64,000 bases of DNA from Leptasterias polaris (taxonomy: Eukaryota > Echinodermata > Asteroidea > Forcipulatida > Asteriidae). The notes under the pieces were generated by a model that searched no databases, was not told the DNA's origin, and saw nothing but the letters and a program-made list of their open reading frames with translations. Positions 45,136 through 56,089 of the stretch are shown piece by piece. The stretch lies in assembly GCA_037783415.1 (NCBI GenBank), contig JAZGTN010000008.1, forward strand, positions 1,745,501 through 1,809,500, written 5' to 3'. Within the stretch, counting starts at the first letter, position 1; each line of letters opens with the position of its first letter. The translations under genes and the position numbers were made by a program.

Positions 45136-45244
45136 ATGGGGAGAATTTTTATCACAATTGACTGCAGACAGGCGCTGTTCCTGTTCTTTGTGGTGGTTAC
45201 CTTCTTCCAATCTACACACAGCCTTCCAGAAAATATCCGAATAG
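45136..45244 (+). CDS. First coding exon of an ionotropic glutamate receptor-like gene (AMPA/kainate type), partial
   Basis: The ATG at 45136 sits in a strong context (ACAAAATGGGG). The frame gives MGRIFITIDCRQALF, then the hydrophobic core LFFVVVTFF, then QSTHS, a normal signal peptide with likely cleavage after THS. The mature start is LPENIRI plus one base of the next codon. Immediately after comes GGTAAGT, so the exon ends at 45244 in phase 1. In vertebrate AMPA and kainate receptor genes the first exon likewise ends just after the signal peptide at an (I/F)xIG|G motif that opens the amino-terminal domain (known family layout). The protein would be a tetrameric glutamate-gated cation channel of the cell surface. 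Only 36 residues are present, so the assignment is an inference; another secreted or membrane protein is possible. The next exon must lie beyond a long intron, probably outside the window. Confidence 0.5.
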
Positions 45245-45250
45245 GTAAGT
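45245..45250 (+). other. Splice donor (GTAAGT) of exon 1
   Basis: GTAAGT follows ATAG directly and is the optimal metazoan U1 target. After it the reading frame loses hydrophobic or protein-like character and runs into AT-rich DNA. Confidence 0.55.
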
Positions 45251-45767
45251 CAATTCAAGTTGATTTTAAACACCCTGCTAGCATTTCTTGCGTTTATTTT
45301 AAACGGATACAATACGGTACAACCTTTACCAAAAAAAATTACATAACGCTGAAATATATGCGTATACATGTGCATGAAATATATAGGCGTAGGCCTATAT
45401 ATAACCCACGTATACATCTCTGCGAGAAACACAACATCTTTCAAAGGAGGTCTTTTAGAAACGAGGTCTTTGAGAAACGAGGTCTTTGAGAATGGCGTCA
45501 ACCCAGATTAAAGAATGATTGTAACATAAAGCTCAATCACTTTCGATAAAGCCCTCTCTTTCATCAACCTCTTCGCTCTCGTGCAATCTATCCGCCTAAC
45601 TGGACGTGCCGTCAAGCTTAACTTGGGGCGGGGAGGAATTGGGGACGAAAGACGCTATATTATCACGAAGTTGTCTTTGAATAACTTTACAAATAATATA
45701 TTTCGATTAGGTCAGTAAAGTTTAATAACTGTCTGTTAAAAAGTGACGTTATGAGTCTTAAATTAGA
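45251..45767 (+). other. Start of the presumed intron 1
   Basis: A short tandem repeat of GAGGTCTTTGAGAAAC-type units lies at 45443-45490. No exon-like frame. Confidence 0.4.
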
Positions 45768-46124
45768 AGGTATACGTTTGGGAATCGCTCTTTTACAAGC
45801 CTACATCAGCTTTTGAAAATATAAAGCATTTTGAGAGCATTTCACTTTGACGAAATGTGGTTATGTAAAAATATATTCGTTTTTTATGCCTCGAATTTTG
45901 AATCTGAAAAACGTTTCTGTCAGAAACATTTCTCAGATTGTGTTTTCCTACCGGGGATTATTCTTTTTGTTGTGATGAACATATTCGCTCCGATTTGCGG
46001 CGATATCTCAAAAACGCAACCACCTTTTGATGTGGAATTTTCACAGGTTAGTTTTATTGTATACATCTAAATTTAGATATGATTTAAAAAAACGAACGGT
46101 TCCAAAACTCAAAGATGTATGCCT
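45768..46124. mobile_element. F1 MITE copy f
   Basis: The left end GGTATACGTTTGGGAATCGC is degraded; the right end GATGTATGCC is followed by TTAA (46125-46128). The centre has the family hairpin (GAATCTGAAAAACGTTTCTG paired with CAGAAACATTTCTCAGATTG) and GCGGCGATATCTCAAAAACG, which matches 9480-9500 in inverted order. Confidence 0.6.
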
Positions 46125-46128
46125 TTAA

Positions 46129-48269
46129 AGCTTATCATCATAAAACGTACCAATTCACCTTAAGAGCATGTCCATTCCCATCTTTGGTGACGATCCTTTT
46201 TAGAAATATGCGTCTAAAACTTGTTTTAAGATTGATAATTATTGTGGCGAGACAATTTAAATAAACAAACAAAAGCTGGTAGGAAATATTACGGTTTCTA
46301 GACGACATGAGAACATTTGTTCAGTATCAGGAATGATTTATTATAGCATATAGTTATTGTAAACCTTTGGATCGAGTGTACTTTACCGGAAGTCAACGAT
46401 GCAGGCTTACCATCCTGCCAGTCTCGTCGAACGTTGTTAAGATTCTTATGGAGTTATACAAATATATATTATTGACTTGGACGAATGAACTCAAAAAGAG
46501 AGCAACCTTTCCCACGAAAGTTGTCTTCTTGTTTCGAGATCGATGGCTAGAATTGCCGTTGAGTGCAGGGTCCTGATTTATTATGGAAACAGCCGCTAGA
46601 ATTGTACCTCGAAAGATGAAAACAGCTGAAGGGATGATAGGCTTGAACCTTTAGATATTTCTGGTGCTGGTAAACTTAAGTGATGGCGTCAGGGGAGAGG
46701 TATGGTGTCATCATCATTAGTTGGACACAAAAACCAGCTCCGTGAGATGTAGCTCTAATCGTGATGGGGCTTGTGGGTGATACGACTGGGCCGGGCTGAA
46801 AGTCAGATTCATTTTCAAGATATTCTGTCTTCGAGCTGAAAAGTCATTCAATGCATGACTTTGTTACATTGATATATAGTCTTCCACCTGTACAGTTAAA
46901 CAAAATCAGAATAGAGCAGTATACATTTGAGATTATGACCAATCATTGCCAAATTAATTGAATGGCAAAATAAGGATAACTCAGTGGACATGAGATTAAA
47001 TGGAATGTAAATCATTTTTGGTGAGAAGATTTCACAGAATAAACAGAAAAATTAACATCATAGAGTGTTTAAAAAACACCAATGTAATTGTTTTTGCAGA
47101 GATTTGCGTTATTTTTAATACCATATGGTGTAAATTTGTATTCATTGTTTGGTAAAACACCCACGATGCTATAATGTTTACACCCCGTTTTTGCAGAGTA
47201 CTGTACAGATTTAACCACACCGTAAACATCAGGTTTTCAAGAGACACACCGTACAACAAACCTATGAAAAAAAGGTTCAACAATTCGGCAGTCACGTTTC
47301 TCTAGCGCTCGAAACGGCGTAACATAGTGTACTTTTTGTCTGGAATTTTATGGCAATCGAATTAAGCAATATGTTGTTGTGTGGAGTCTTCAAATACTGT
47401 TCCTCGACTTTGACAGTGTTTGAGAAGAAACGTTTCTCTGGATCATTAGTAGAACTATAAACTGAATGAGCTCCCTGATTGAAGCTGGTGCATTTGTTTT
47501 ACTCAATAAGTAACAGATCACAAAGTTTGCCTTTGACTTCATAAATTTAACGTATAAATGCCCTTGGTCCTATACTAGTACCCCATGGAAGCGTGCCTGA
47601 TCGACTTCGACTTCCACTCGATTGTTGTAATCGAAGTTGTTGCACAGACGGTCCATTGCGTGAAGTGCAAAGTTTGAACTCATGCTATTTACTTGTAATA
47701 AATTAACTTTAACTGTCCCATATATCGCTAAACTTCGTGCCATAAGTCATAATTTAAACGGCATTGCACTTGCGTGTGGACACGACCCCTGGGACGGTGT
47801 GAATAGCAAACACAGTTACAGTATGGGTTTACATCAGCGATATATTGTTTGTTTCCTCTTTGTCATTGTTGCAGTTGTCATTTTGGGGGGTTGCGACGAG
47901 CAAATACTTTCTTTCTTTCTTTCTTTAAGCAAATTAGAGGCAATGTCAAAAATTGCTGAGGTATTTTTGCTACACTTTCTAGTCGTGCATTGACACATCT
48001 CTCAAATTGATACCCCTCTTTTGACTCTATGTTTGCTTAATTCTAGTGATATTTAATAATCTGCTTATATTATCTCGTCCATCACTCGAATTATAAGTTT
48101 CAATAAAGAAACTGGGGGGGGGGGGGTGGGCTGGGGAGGCGAGGGTAAATGTTAATGGATTATTGTGTTTAAAAGTTTAATACATAATTATCAACGAACA
48201 GGAAAACGTGTTATCCGAATTGTTATTAGAATTGTTCAATCTGATAGACTATGCAATGTGTGAGATGCT
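46129..48269. other. No exon or gene recognised
   Basis: A (CTTT)n run at 47907-47925 and a G-run at 48114-48126 are the only discrete features. No frame resembles a glutamate-receptor exon. Confidence 0.35.
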
Positions 48270-48425
48270 ACACTCTAAAAACTTCAGGGTCAAAATTAGT
48301 TACCCGAAAAGTAGTTAAAACGGGGTAATTAAACTCAAATTCTGCGTCATTTCGACTCATTTTTGGGTCATTTTGACACAGGTTCCGGGTCACACTGACC
48401 CAGTAATGGGACTTTTTTGGAGTGT
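48270..48425. mobile_element. F4 element copy d (156 bp, compact)
   Basis: It starts ACACTCTAAAAACTTCAGGG and ends CTTTTTTGGAGTGT, a clean terminal inverted pair. Positions 48388-48400 read GGTCACACTGACC. This short copy best shows the minimal architecture of the family. Confidence 0.7.
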
Positions 48426-49009
48426 ATCCCCCAACAGTACGTAGCTCATTGTAATAAGCAAATGTAATCATGACAAAATGCTGTCTGACATAACACTTTT
48501 ATGAAATGTTAGTTCATATCAGAATGTTTTGGAAGATATATGATCACTAATTTTGTGCAATTTGTAGGTTTGTTAATAGGTCTGTTTTTTTTCTTTTATT
48601 TTTCTTTTAAACCAAGTGATCGAAACTAATCGCATTTCCATTACCTTTTGACTGATGCCTTAAAGATCTCTCATGATTCCCACCAGAACCTGTCAATTCG
48701 CCCTGCAGGTTTTTTTGATGTCCTCGTTAGGCAGTCATTGTAGGGCTGTTCCTCCGTTAATACACCTGTACACAAACGCATATCGACCCCGAGATCGTTC
48801 CGTGTCAAGACGGCAAAAGTGGGCTTATTGTCCAGGGGATTATCTTATATTTACCTTATTGCATATTTGAGTACGAGTGGATTAGTTAACGGCCTATAAC
48901 GTGTAAAATGTAACAATGTGAAAAGAAATCTAAACACCATATGTCGTATTTCGTGCTCAACACATGCGCTCCCCAAATCTCAAAAATGCAGACTTATTGT
49001 TCTTTATTA
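48426..49009. other. No gene recognised
   Basis: AT-rich; nothing supported. Confidence 0.3.
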
Positions 49010-49636
49010 TTATTATTATTATTATTGGTTTATTCACACCATATTGCAGCCCGAAGGCTGAATTGCACAGTGGTTACAATAGGTAAAAACATCAATACAC
49101 AGAAGGAAGTTAACAAGACTATAAAAACTTTAAAGCGCAAAATAACATAGGCGATGTAAATCATTGAAAAAACAGGGCACAAAAACAAGCACAAACATTT
49201 AGAAAAGGCATGTAGCAATCCAGTCAGATACACAACAGGACTATTATGAATCCAATATAAAATTTAAAATTATTATTTTATAGAAGATAAAAATAAATCA
49301 ATCCTTAAGCATGTCATTTAACAATTCAGTAAGATACGGAATAGGGCTATTATGAAATCTTTTTGTTGAACCTCTATGTTTGTAAATCACCCGTTTGGTT
49401 CTTAACTCCATACCATGGACCTTATTCGGCTTGGGGAACCAGTCAGCAAATTTTGTAGACCTGAAAGTTTTCAAAGCAAATTTAGAGCAAAGTTTGTTCC
49501 TCCTTTCGTTTGTCCCTATACTTAACACCAAAACCCATTGATTGTGTACATACAATTTCTTGTGGGGCATCCCGGTCTCTAGAATTTGCATATATGCAAA
49601 CCTTTTGCTTTCCCTTTTTTGTTTTGTGCTCGGTCT
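49010..49636 (-). pseudogene. LINE 3' end: ORF C-terminus plus 3'UTR and (AAT)n tail
   Basis: On the minus strand a frame from about 49630 to its stop at 49298 includes NERRNKLCSKFALKTFRSTK, FADWFPKPNK and, near the end, KRFHNSPIPYLTELLN. A basic segment followed by a conserved SPIPYLT(N/E)LLN terminus is, as I recall it, typical of LINE ORF2 products in marine invertebrates. Downstream lies a 3'UTR with the stem-forming CAGCCTTCGGGCTG (about 49050-49063) and an (AATAAT)n tail at 49008-49026. Reverse-transcriptase motifs are absent, so it is a 5'-truncated copy. Confidence 0.5.
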
Positions 49637-49879
49637 CCATAAAGTTCCGAATAATGAGCACCTCCATAAAGTTCCGACTAATGAGCACCTCCATAAAGTT
49701 CCGAATAATGAGCACCTCCATAAAGTTCCGAATAATGAGCACCTCCATAAAGTTCCGAATAATGAGCACCTCCATAAAGTTCCGAATAATGAGCACCTCC
49801 ATAAAGTTCCGAATAATGAGCACCTCCATAAAGTTCCGAATAATGAGCACCTCCATAAAGTTCCGAATAATGAGCACCT
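49637..49879. repeat. 27-bp minisatellite, nine units
   Basis: Nine head-to-tail copies of CCATAAAGTTCCGAATAATG plus AGCACCT, exactly 243 bp. The second unit has C for A in GAATAATG; the others are nearly identical. Since 27 is divisible by three, frames stay open on both strands, giving the longest ORF in the window (minus strand, 49981-49298). I read that ORF as the minisatellite fused to the LINE fragment. Confidence 0.9.
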
Positions 49880-51098
49880 CAGGCGACCGTCACTTCTAGT
49901 CAGTGTACGTGTCGCTGCACTCTGCGTGCCTACGCGTAGAGATACAGACAGCGTTGGTAATGACCGATGACTGTTCATCACAAGTTCAGTTGAGTAATGA
50001 TTGTACAGATTGTTATGGAGTTAAATCTAATTAGTGCAATTTGTCTGCTCGATAATTGTTTGAGGTAATAATCAGGGATTGCTAAACGGATGGAGCGAAC
50101 CTCTGTGTTTACATGAAAAGTACAGTCACTAGCAGAGTGTTTCAAAATAGCAAATAATCTGCTCATAACTATAAAGTCATTTGTGCAATTTGTATGGGTT
50201 TCATAATACTGCTTTTGCACATTTTAGGAGCTCCTGGTAAATGTGGTTTATTGATCAAGAGTGTTCCTCAAAGTATTTGTTTGGCATAAAACTTTAAAAG
50301 AACATTTGTTTTCTAAGTAAACTTTCATTTTGATGTTTTAGATTATTTTTTTCAAGTTTATAACTTTTTCATTAATGACCTTTTGATCATTACGAATATG
50401 AAATTGGAGTTATTAACCTTATAGTTCTGAGCAGACGAAATAACAAGAATATAAGTTATAACCATAAGTATCCCGTATATATATTTCAATTCTGTATATA
50501 AGCTTCCAATTAGAAGGATTGTACGCCGCAGGTTTTCAAACAACATTTTCTCCGGATAATATCCGGTTGATAAAGACTGTGAATCTTCTCGAATTTCTGT
50601 ATCATGGTAAATTTTTTATGGGCTGAAATTTAATGCGATGACATAATATTCTGTACTATTATTAGTCTCTCTGATGACTATTTGATAGCTCGTTGGTATC
50701 CTGCTGTACATCTCCGCACACGTGTATTTCGCTGCCCGGGGAATTTCGTCAGATATCTCACCCGTGACAGCGGGCTGAGTTGAATTATTTATTTCCGGGA
50801 CTTTTGTGAAAGAATTGGCGTCACTTTGGACTAACACGTCCGCGGACGCCAGCACGCAATACCAACTTAAGACATCATCATAATTATGTTCATATTTAGG
50901 CTAAGTGTAAGACAGACTGAAGCTATCAGATCATAATAAGAGGAGTATGGGTCCTCGTTTTCGACTTATTGAAAGCGAATCTCTCATATACACATGTAAA
51001 TACCCCTGTAGTAACAACGCCGTATACACATTGATAACAATTACCATAGTCTGATATCATGAGTGATGAATCACTAATTCCTTGACATCAAGAATATA
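49880..51098. other. No gene recognised
   Basis: No repeat family or protein-like frame identified. Confidence 0.3.
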
Positions 51099-51374
51099 CA
51101 GCAATCCTTCACCGATCTTGAACTCTTGGTGGCAGCAGAAATGCCTCCATTACTGCGGTGGTACCTGGGTGGTACTGCGCTGCCTAGCGACTGGTATAAG
51201 GTTTGGGCTACACGGCGATCATTTGATCAGTCACGGGTTATTGGACTTTTACTTTGCGAATCGCTTAAACCCGTCGCTAGGCAGCGCAGTACCACCCAGG
51301 TACCACCCAGGTACCACCGCAATAATGGCGGTATCTGCTGCCACCAAGAGTTCAAGATCGGTGAAGTATTGCTG
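51099..51374. mobile_element. F5 palindromic MITE copy 3 (276 bp, inverted)
   Basis: Flanked by TA (51097-51098 and 51375-51376). The asymmetric centre is inverted relative to the other two copies. It is 12 bp longer because ACCACCCAGGT is repeated in tandem at about 51291-51315. Confidence 0.9.
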
Positions 51375-51477
51375 TATAGAAGTGGATCAGCTCTATTGAA
51401 AAAGTGAGTCTACCCTCCCCTTGGTGGCAATTAAAATTAATCCGGTTTAATAGTATACCTGCACACTTCACCACCAC

Positions 51478-51600
51478 TCAATTCAAATACAATTCAATTC
51501 AATTTATTATAAACTTCACGTTAAAAAGCATGAAAAGTGTTTTCCTGTGTGCATCTCACAATAAAAAATACACAGAGATATCCATGTATTTGTAAAATAG
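51478..51600 (-). mobile_element. Probable retroelement 3' end
   Basis: (ATTCAA)n/(TTCAAT)n at 51478-51508 is followed by a segment similar in layout to 15005-15060. It reads as the 3' tail of a minus-strand LINE or SINE. Confidence 0.3.
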
Positions 51601-51685
51601 GTAAGAAGAAGTTAAAACTGTAGAGACTGTAGAAACTTAATACGCTTAACGCGCAAGAACGCGCGTAAAACCATTTAAGGGAATA

Positions 51686-51854
51686 GACCTGATGCATATG
51701 ACGTCATTTGAGTAGGGCGCCCTCGCCTAGAGGTCAAAAGGAAGATGTCCATTGGCCAGTCCTGTGCGCCGCGCGTACAAATCAGCGCGTTTCCATTGTT
51801 TCATCATCAGTTTACCTCTAAGATGGCGGCTTGGTGACGTCAATGCATAAGGTC
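51686..51854 (+). mobile_element. F2 MITE copy 4 (169 bp)
   Basis: Flanked by TA (51684-51685 and 51855-51856). TGACGTCA at 51699-51706 and 51835-51842, and AAGATGGCGGC at 51820-51830. Same orientation as 4861. A diverged partial copy follows directly (51862-51960), with TGACGTCA at 51875-51882 and ATTATGGCGGCTGGATGCCG. Confidence 0.9.
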
Positions 51855-51960
51855 TATAAACAACATGACTTATATGACGTCATGTACAAATCTGAGTGTT
51901 TTCCATAGTTTCATCATGGGATTACCTCTATTATGGCGGCTGGATGCCGTCAATTAAATA

Positions 51961-53000
51961 AGTTACACAAAAAGTGAGATGGAAATCTCGTGAATGACTC
52001 CACAAAAGATAAAAAGTGTTGTCCTTTTCCAGAGACTCTTCTACAGCCGAGATTAAGACCCCCCCCCCTGACCCCCTCTAACCCCTCCCCCAATTTATAC
52101 AATGCGTTGTTTAATAAAGGTAAAATCCAACGTCGTATTTTGTATTTTTTAAAAGTTATGAAAACACTGTTTTCAGATACATTGCTTTGTACCTGCAGGT
52201 TAAACTTACACAAACATCCCTGTTTGCGTGTCTGGAGTTTGTATTGAAAACAAATAATATGCTGTTGGACTTTCTTTTTTTATTGATCTTTTTTAAAATA
52301 TTGATTGATACATCACTCGCTCTGGCAAGTTGGGCTATGGAAATGTTAGACCTTAAATAAACATGTACTGCTCGTCCTAGTCTTCAAGTTTTCCGGGAAG
52401 ATCACAAAAAAAACACCATCTGGACAATGTATTGGATGGGAAATGTGTGGTCACATTTTGTAAGAAATTGCATTTTTTGTTGCTCCATGCTGTTTACAAT
52501 GTTTACACTCACTGCAATGATTGTATCTCTTTATGGCCGTGAGCCCGTGATCACGTAGGCCAATGGAAAAACGATTATTGTAATCTATTTGCAATTCTAG
52601 ATAGCATCATTTCAAGCATACCAATATATAAACTTCGTCTCAACTTCGAACAATTTGAAGATGCTAGGTCTGATGTTTGGCTAATTTTACCCGAACATTT
52701 TAGTGTGAAAAATGGACTCATTTGTCTGTATGTGATGTCTAGTTCAAAAGTTATGACGAATATCAGTTTTTGTCGAAAATCCAAGATGGCCGCCAAGATG
52801 GCCGCCAAAGGACCCCATGGGACAATATTTAATTTTGGGAACATCAAATTTCTTTACCTAGACACCATAAGGATCACAAAAAAGTAAGTTAGAAAAAGGT
52901 ATCTACGGGGTGCATGGGAACCCCCCCCCCCCTTCCCACCAGACTATTTGGAATTACATTTAAATTTCCACATTCGAGAAAGTTATACGTTTTAATTTAA
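51961..53000. other. No gene; C-runs and a duplicated AAGATGGCCGCC
   Basis: C-runs at 52061-52069 and 52921-52932. CAAGATGGCCGC is tandemly duplicated at about 52783-52808, a YY1-type core. A frame over this part is not recognised. Confidence 0.35.
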
Positions 53001-53373
53001 AGGGACTGTATACGTTTGGCAATCACTCTAAAAGTAATGGCAATAAAAACCTATTGGCTAGAACTTAGAAGCCTACAGCTAAAGCATTTTGAGAAACATT
53101 TCACTTCGAAGTTTTGTGGTTATGTAAACATAAATAAGTTGTTATGCCCCCAAATTTGAATCTGAGATATGTTTCTGTCAGAAACGCTTCTCAGATTGTG
53201 TATTCATGTAAGGGATTATTCTTCCTATACGTGGACATAACCGTTCCAGATTTTCGGCGATATCTCAAAAACGCGACCATGTTCAAAGGTGATTTTTTGT
53301 AGTGTGTATACAAACATTCATATGATTAAAACAATTGAACGCTTCCAAAAACCACACAGGTATCGCATTATCT
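53001..53373. mobile_element. F1 MITE copy g
   Basis: TTAA at 52997-53000 precedes AGGGACTGTATACGTTTGGC. The centre has GAATCTGAGATATGTTTCTG paired with CAGAAACGCTTCTCAGATTG, and TTCGGCGATATCTCAAAAAC as in copy f. The right end is degraded. Confidence 0.65.
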
Positions 53374-53550
53374 CGCGTCTTTCCAGCCGTGTATACAAAC
53401 AATATTGCATGTTGCATGTATTTTATGCATTGTATTTTATGCAAAAGTTACTTAATGGCTTTCATTTAAAACCAGAACATCTGTCAAAATTCATTAAGAG
53501 GAGTTAATTAAGCACACAAACTAGCTAAGCACAACAACACTTGTATGCTT

Positions 53551-53977
53551 GCACTCTAAAACAAAACCCAGGTCGAAATAGACACTGATTTCAGGTCCCA
53601 TGGGGCCCAAACCCGTTTCTGTGAGTCAAACTGACCAGAATCTGGTAACAAAATGAGAAGGATTTTTGACTCGTATTGATGGATTGCAATACGCGTCATT
53701 GACCGCCATCTTTGATGTAAAACAAGGGAAAAGTGCACGGGTGTACGCGCTACGCACGACTCTCAGCCAATGATAGCTCTTCACGCGTGCACAATTCATC
53801 AAAGATGGCGGTCAACGACGCGTATTGCAATCCATCTATTCAACGTCAGTTTAACAGTCAGTTTCGGGTCAGTTTGACGCAGATTCCAGGTCATATACTT
53901 ACCCAAATTATGTTATGCGGCCCAGAATCCGGTTTAATTCGGAACCATTTTATTTTTTATATTTTTTTATAGAGTGT
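53551..53977. mobile_element. F4 element copy e, interrupted by a hairpin MITE
   Basis: It starts GCACTCTAAAACAAAACCCA and ends TTTTTTTATAGAGTGT. The F4 vocabulary (CAGGTCGAAATAGACACTG, GTCAAACTGACCAGAATCTG, CGGGTCAGTTTGACGCAGAT) lies on both sides of the inserted element at 53678-53836. Confidence 0.65.
53678..53836. mobile_element. F8 hairpin MITE nested in F4 (159 bp)
   Basis: The left arm GATGGATTGCAATACGCGTC plus TTGACCGCCATCTTTGATG pairs with the right arm CATCAAAGATGGCGGTCAAC plus GACGCGTATTGCAATCCATC with one mismatch position. The middle has TGTACGCGCTACGCACGACT and CAGCCAATGATAG. Confidence 0.85.
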
Positions 53978-56089
53978 ACCAGATTTACCAGCCAATATGT
54001 CATGTCACATGTACAGGAAATAGAGTAACATTGTGTTGACATTTATTTTCTTGATGCGGTTTTGTATATCTTTCTTACATTTCCAATTATTTCGAGTTTA
54101 ATGACGCACGTAAAATCGACTGGCAAGTGCAGGACTACATCAGTTGGTCAGAACATCACATGGCCATAATAGTTCGTGCCACTGCAAATGTTCAAAATAT
54201 TTCGCTACACCAAAAAACTAACCACGGGCTACTGCACCGGCAAGTTTGTTTTGACAACACCCCACTAATGCATCAGTTATATTCAGTTCAGTCACGCGAA
54301 TCGTCCGATTATGTGGTGGAAAAAAAACAAAAAAACAACCACAAACGAACAGTACATGCATAATTAATGGTGCGTTACCGTTGGACGTCTGAAAAACACT
54401 TGCGGTTTCGTACGAGTGATTTATTGATGTTTACGACATTATACCACTATTGTTCCTGCGGTTTGCATTCTCCCGTAACGCAGCTCTCTGTTGAACTTTT
54501 ATCAAAGTACATTTTGCATAACATTTCGTGAGCAACCTTTTCGCACAGAATTTTTCAAAAATGACCTCTTAAATTTTGGAAAAAGCGCCCAACACTTTGT
54601 AAGTCATGGACACCAAGCAAGCAAGCAACTTATTTCTTAGCATGCATATAGCATAGAGCAAGGACTGGTCCATGCATGTAGCAATAGCATGTTACTTTTT
54701 GTTTGGACGTATGTGTACTGTGTTTAAATGGTAGGCCAACTCCGCTGGCTTAGAATTTTGACTTGCAAAAGCAATAGTTTCTGCAAAACAGATCTTAGAC
54801 AATCAAATTGGTCTGCCAAACAGACAAATTCGAAAACATTGCCGATATTAAAAGTTAATTTCTATTTGGCCCCCACAAATTACACGTGGCATGTATTTAG
54901 TCACGATGACCGTCATACCCAACAGGAGGGGGGGGGGGGGGGGTGGGTAGAGGGGGGTGGGGGTGGGTAGAGGTGGGGGATTCACACTGAGCCATTTGTG
55001 CTCGTACAATAAGTGTACCATTTCAAAGGTGCCTTCGACTTTCTGTTTTGTATACTGGTAGTGAATGCCACTAAACTGAAGTCCTCATAAACACATTTTT
55101 ACGCAAAATCAATAAACCCTTATATAGCTCCAGCCACCAACGCGGAACGGTTTTCCGCCTATGTGTTGAACAGACAATGTATATAAGGTATCTCAAAGGT
55201 TACCAGGGGCGGGCGGTGGTACCAACCCAATCGCTGATGTGGCATTACAAACATAAATAAAACCTGAAACTATATACAAATTCGTGAAGATGCTGGCTTT
55301 TAGCTTCTAATGATTTATCTTTAAATCATAACTGTTTATATAACATGCTTAATTCATTTAGGATTGCATTTGGTTCAATATACTCGGGGTCTGGATGATC
55401 GGTCTGTGGATGGTATCTCCACGCTAAGAGATAAAGAGCTGACTCGAGATGTTATTGCTAATGGCGCCGGGTCTCACGGGCACAGGGATTGGGGGGGGGG
55501 GGGGGGGGGGGGGGGGGTGGGGGGTAAATCCAGCAAGACAACACTGACCTGCAGACCTGGGGGCTAAACAAGCTCCATTAACGGGCTGTCAGTATCTATG
55601 TGGTATCCGGTGTGTGCTTGTCTTATCCGTGAAGAGACTGCACAGAAAACGTCTAATTGATTCCGGAACATCAACAATTTTACAAATTGTTGAGTATAGT
55701 TTAAATGTAACCTGTAAGGAACAATCGCTGATAAATACATTGAAAGATAAAATTGGCCATGAACATGAATATATATATATATTGTATCATTAGGTTGTTG
55801 TTATATTGTGTTTTCAAACTGAGTTCACTGACCATTCTTAGCACTGCAACTGGTTAAAGGAATAGTGCATGCATTTTTCTGTTCTTTAGTGCATCATGGG
55901 CCTACCGCTACTACACAAAAAATACAAAATAAACTAGAAAATGATTTTGACTGGCTGCTTTGGTTCAAAAAAAAAAAAAAAATCACCACCAAATTTACAA
56001 GCAACTCATTTTCGTGCGGAAATCAACTGTATTATTACCTTTCAATGACTTATTTGAATATCAACTCAGTGCAACAATCAGGGCAATTT
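53978..56089. other. No gene; strong G-rich tracts
   Basis: 54926-54979 contains an uninterrupted G-run of about 16 followed by several GGG/GGGG runs. 55491-55519 is almost pure G (about 27). Frames across these give poly-Gly artefacts. No other feature was supported. Confidence 0.5.

Noticed and set aside
45115..45489. Reading exon 1 as a 124-residue single-exon protein
   Set aside because: The upstream start is a GTG, and the sequence beyond 45244 follows a strong GTAAGT donor and becomes AT-rich and non-protein-like.
49482..49970. ORFs of 129-142 residues over the minisatellite
   Set aside because: They come from a 27-bp repeat open in most frames; no domain and no splice logic.
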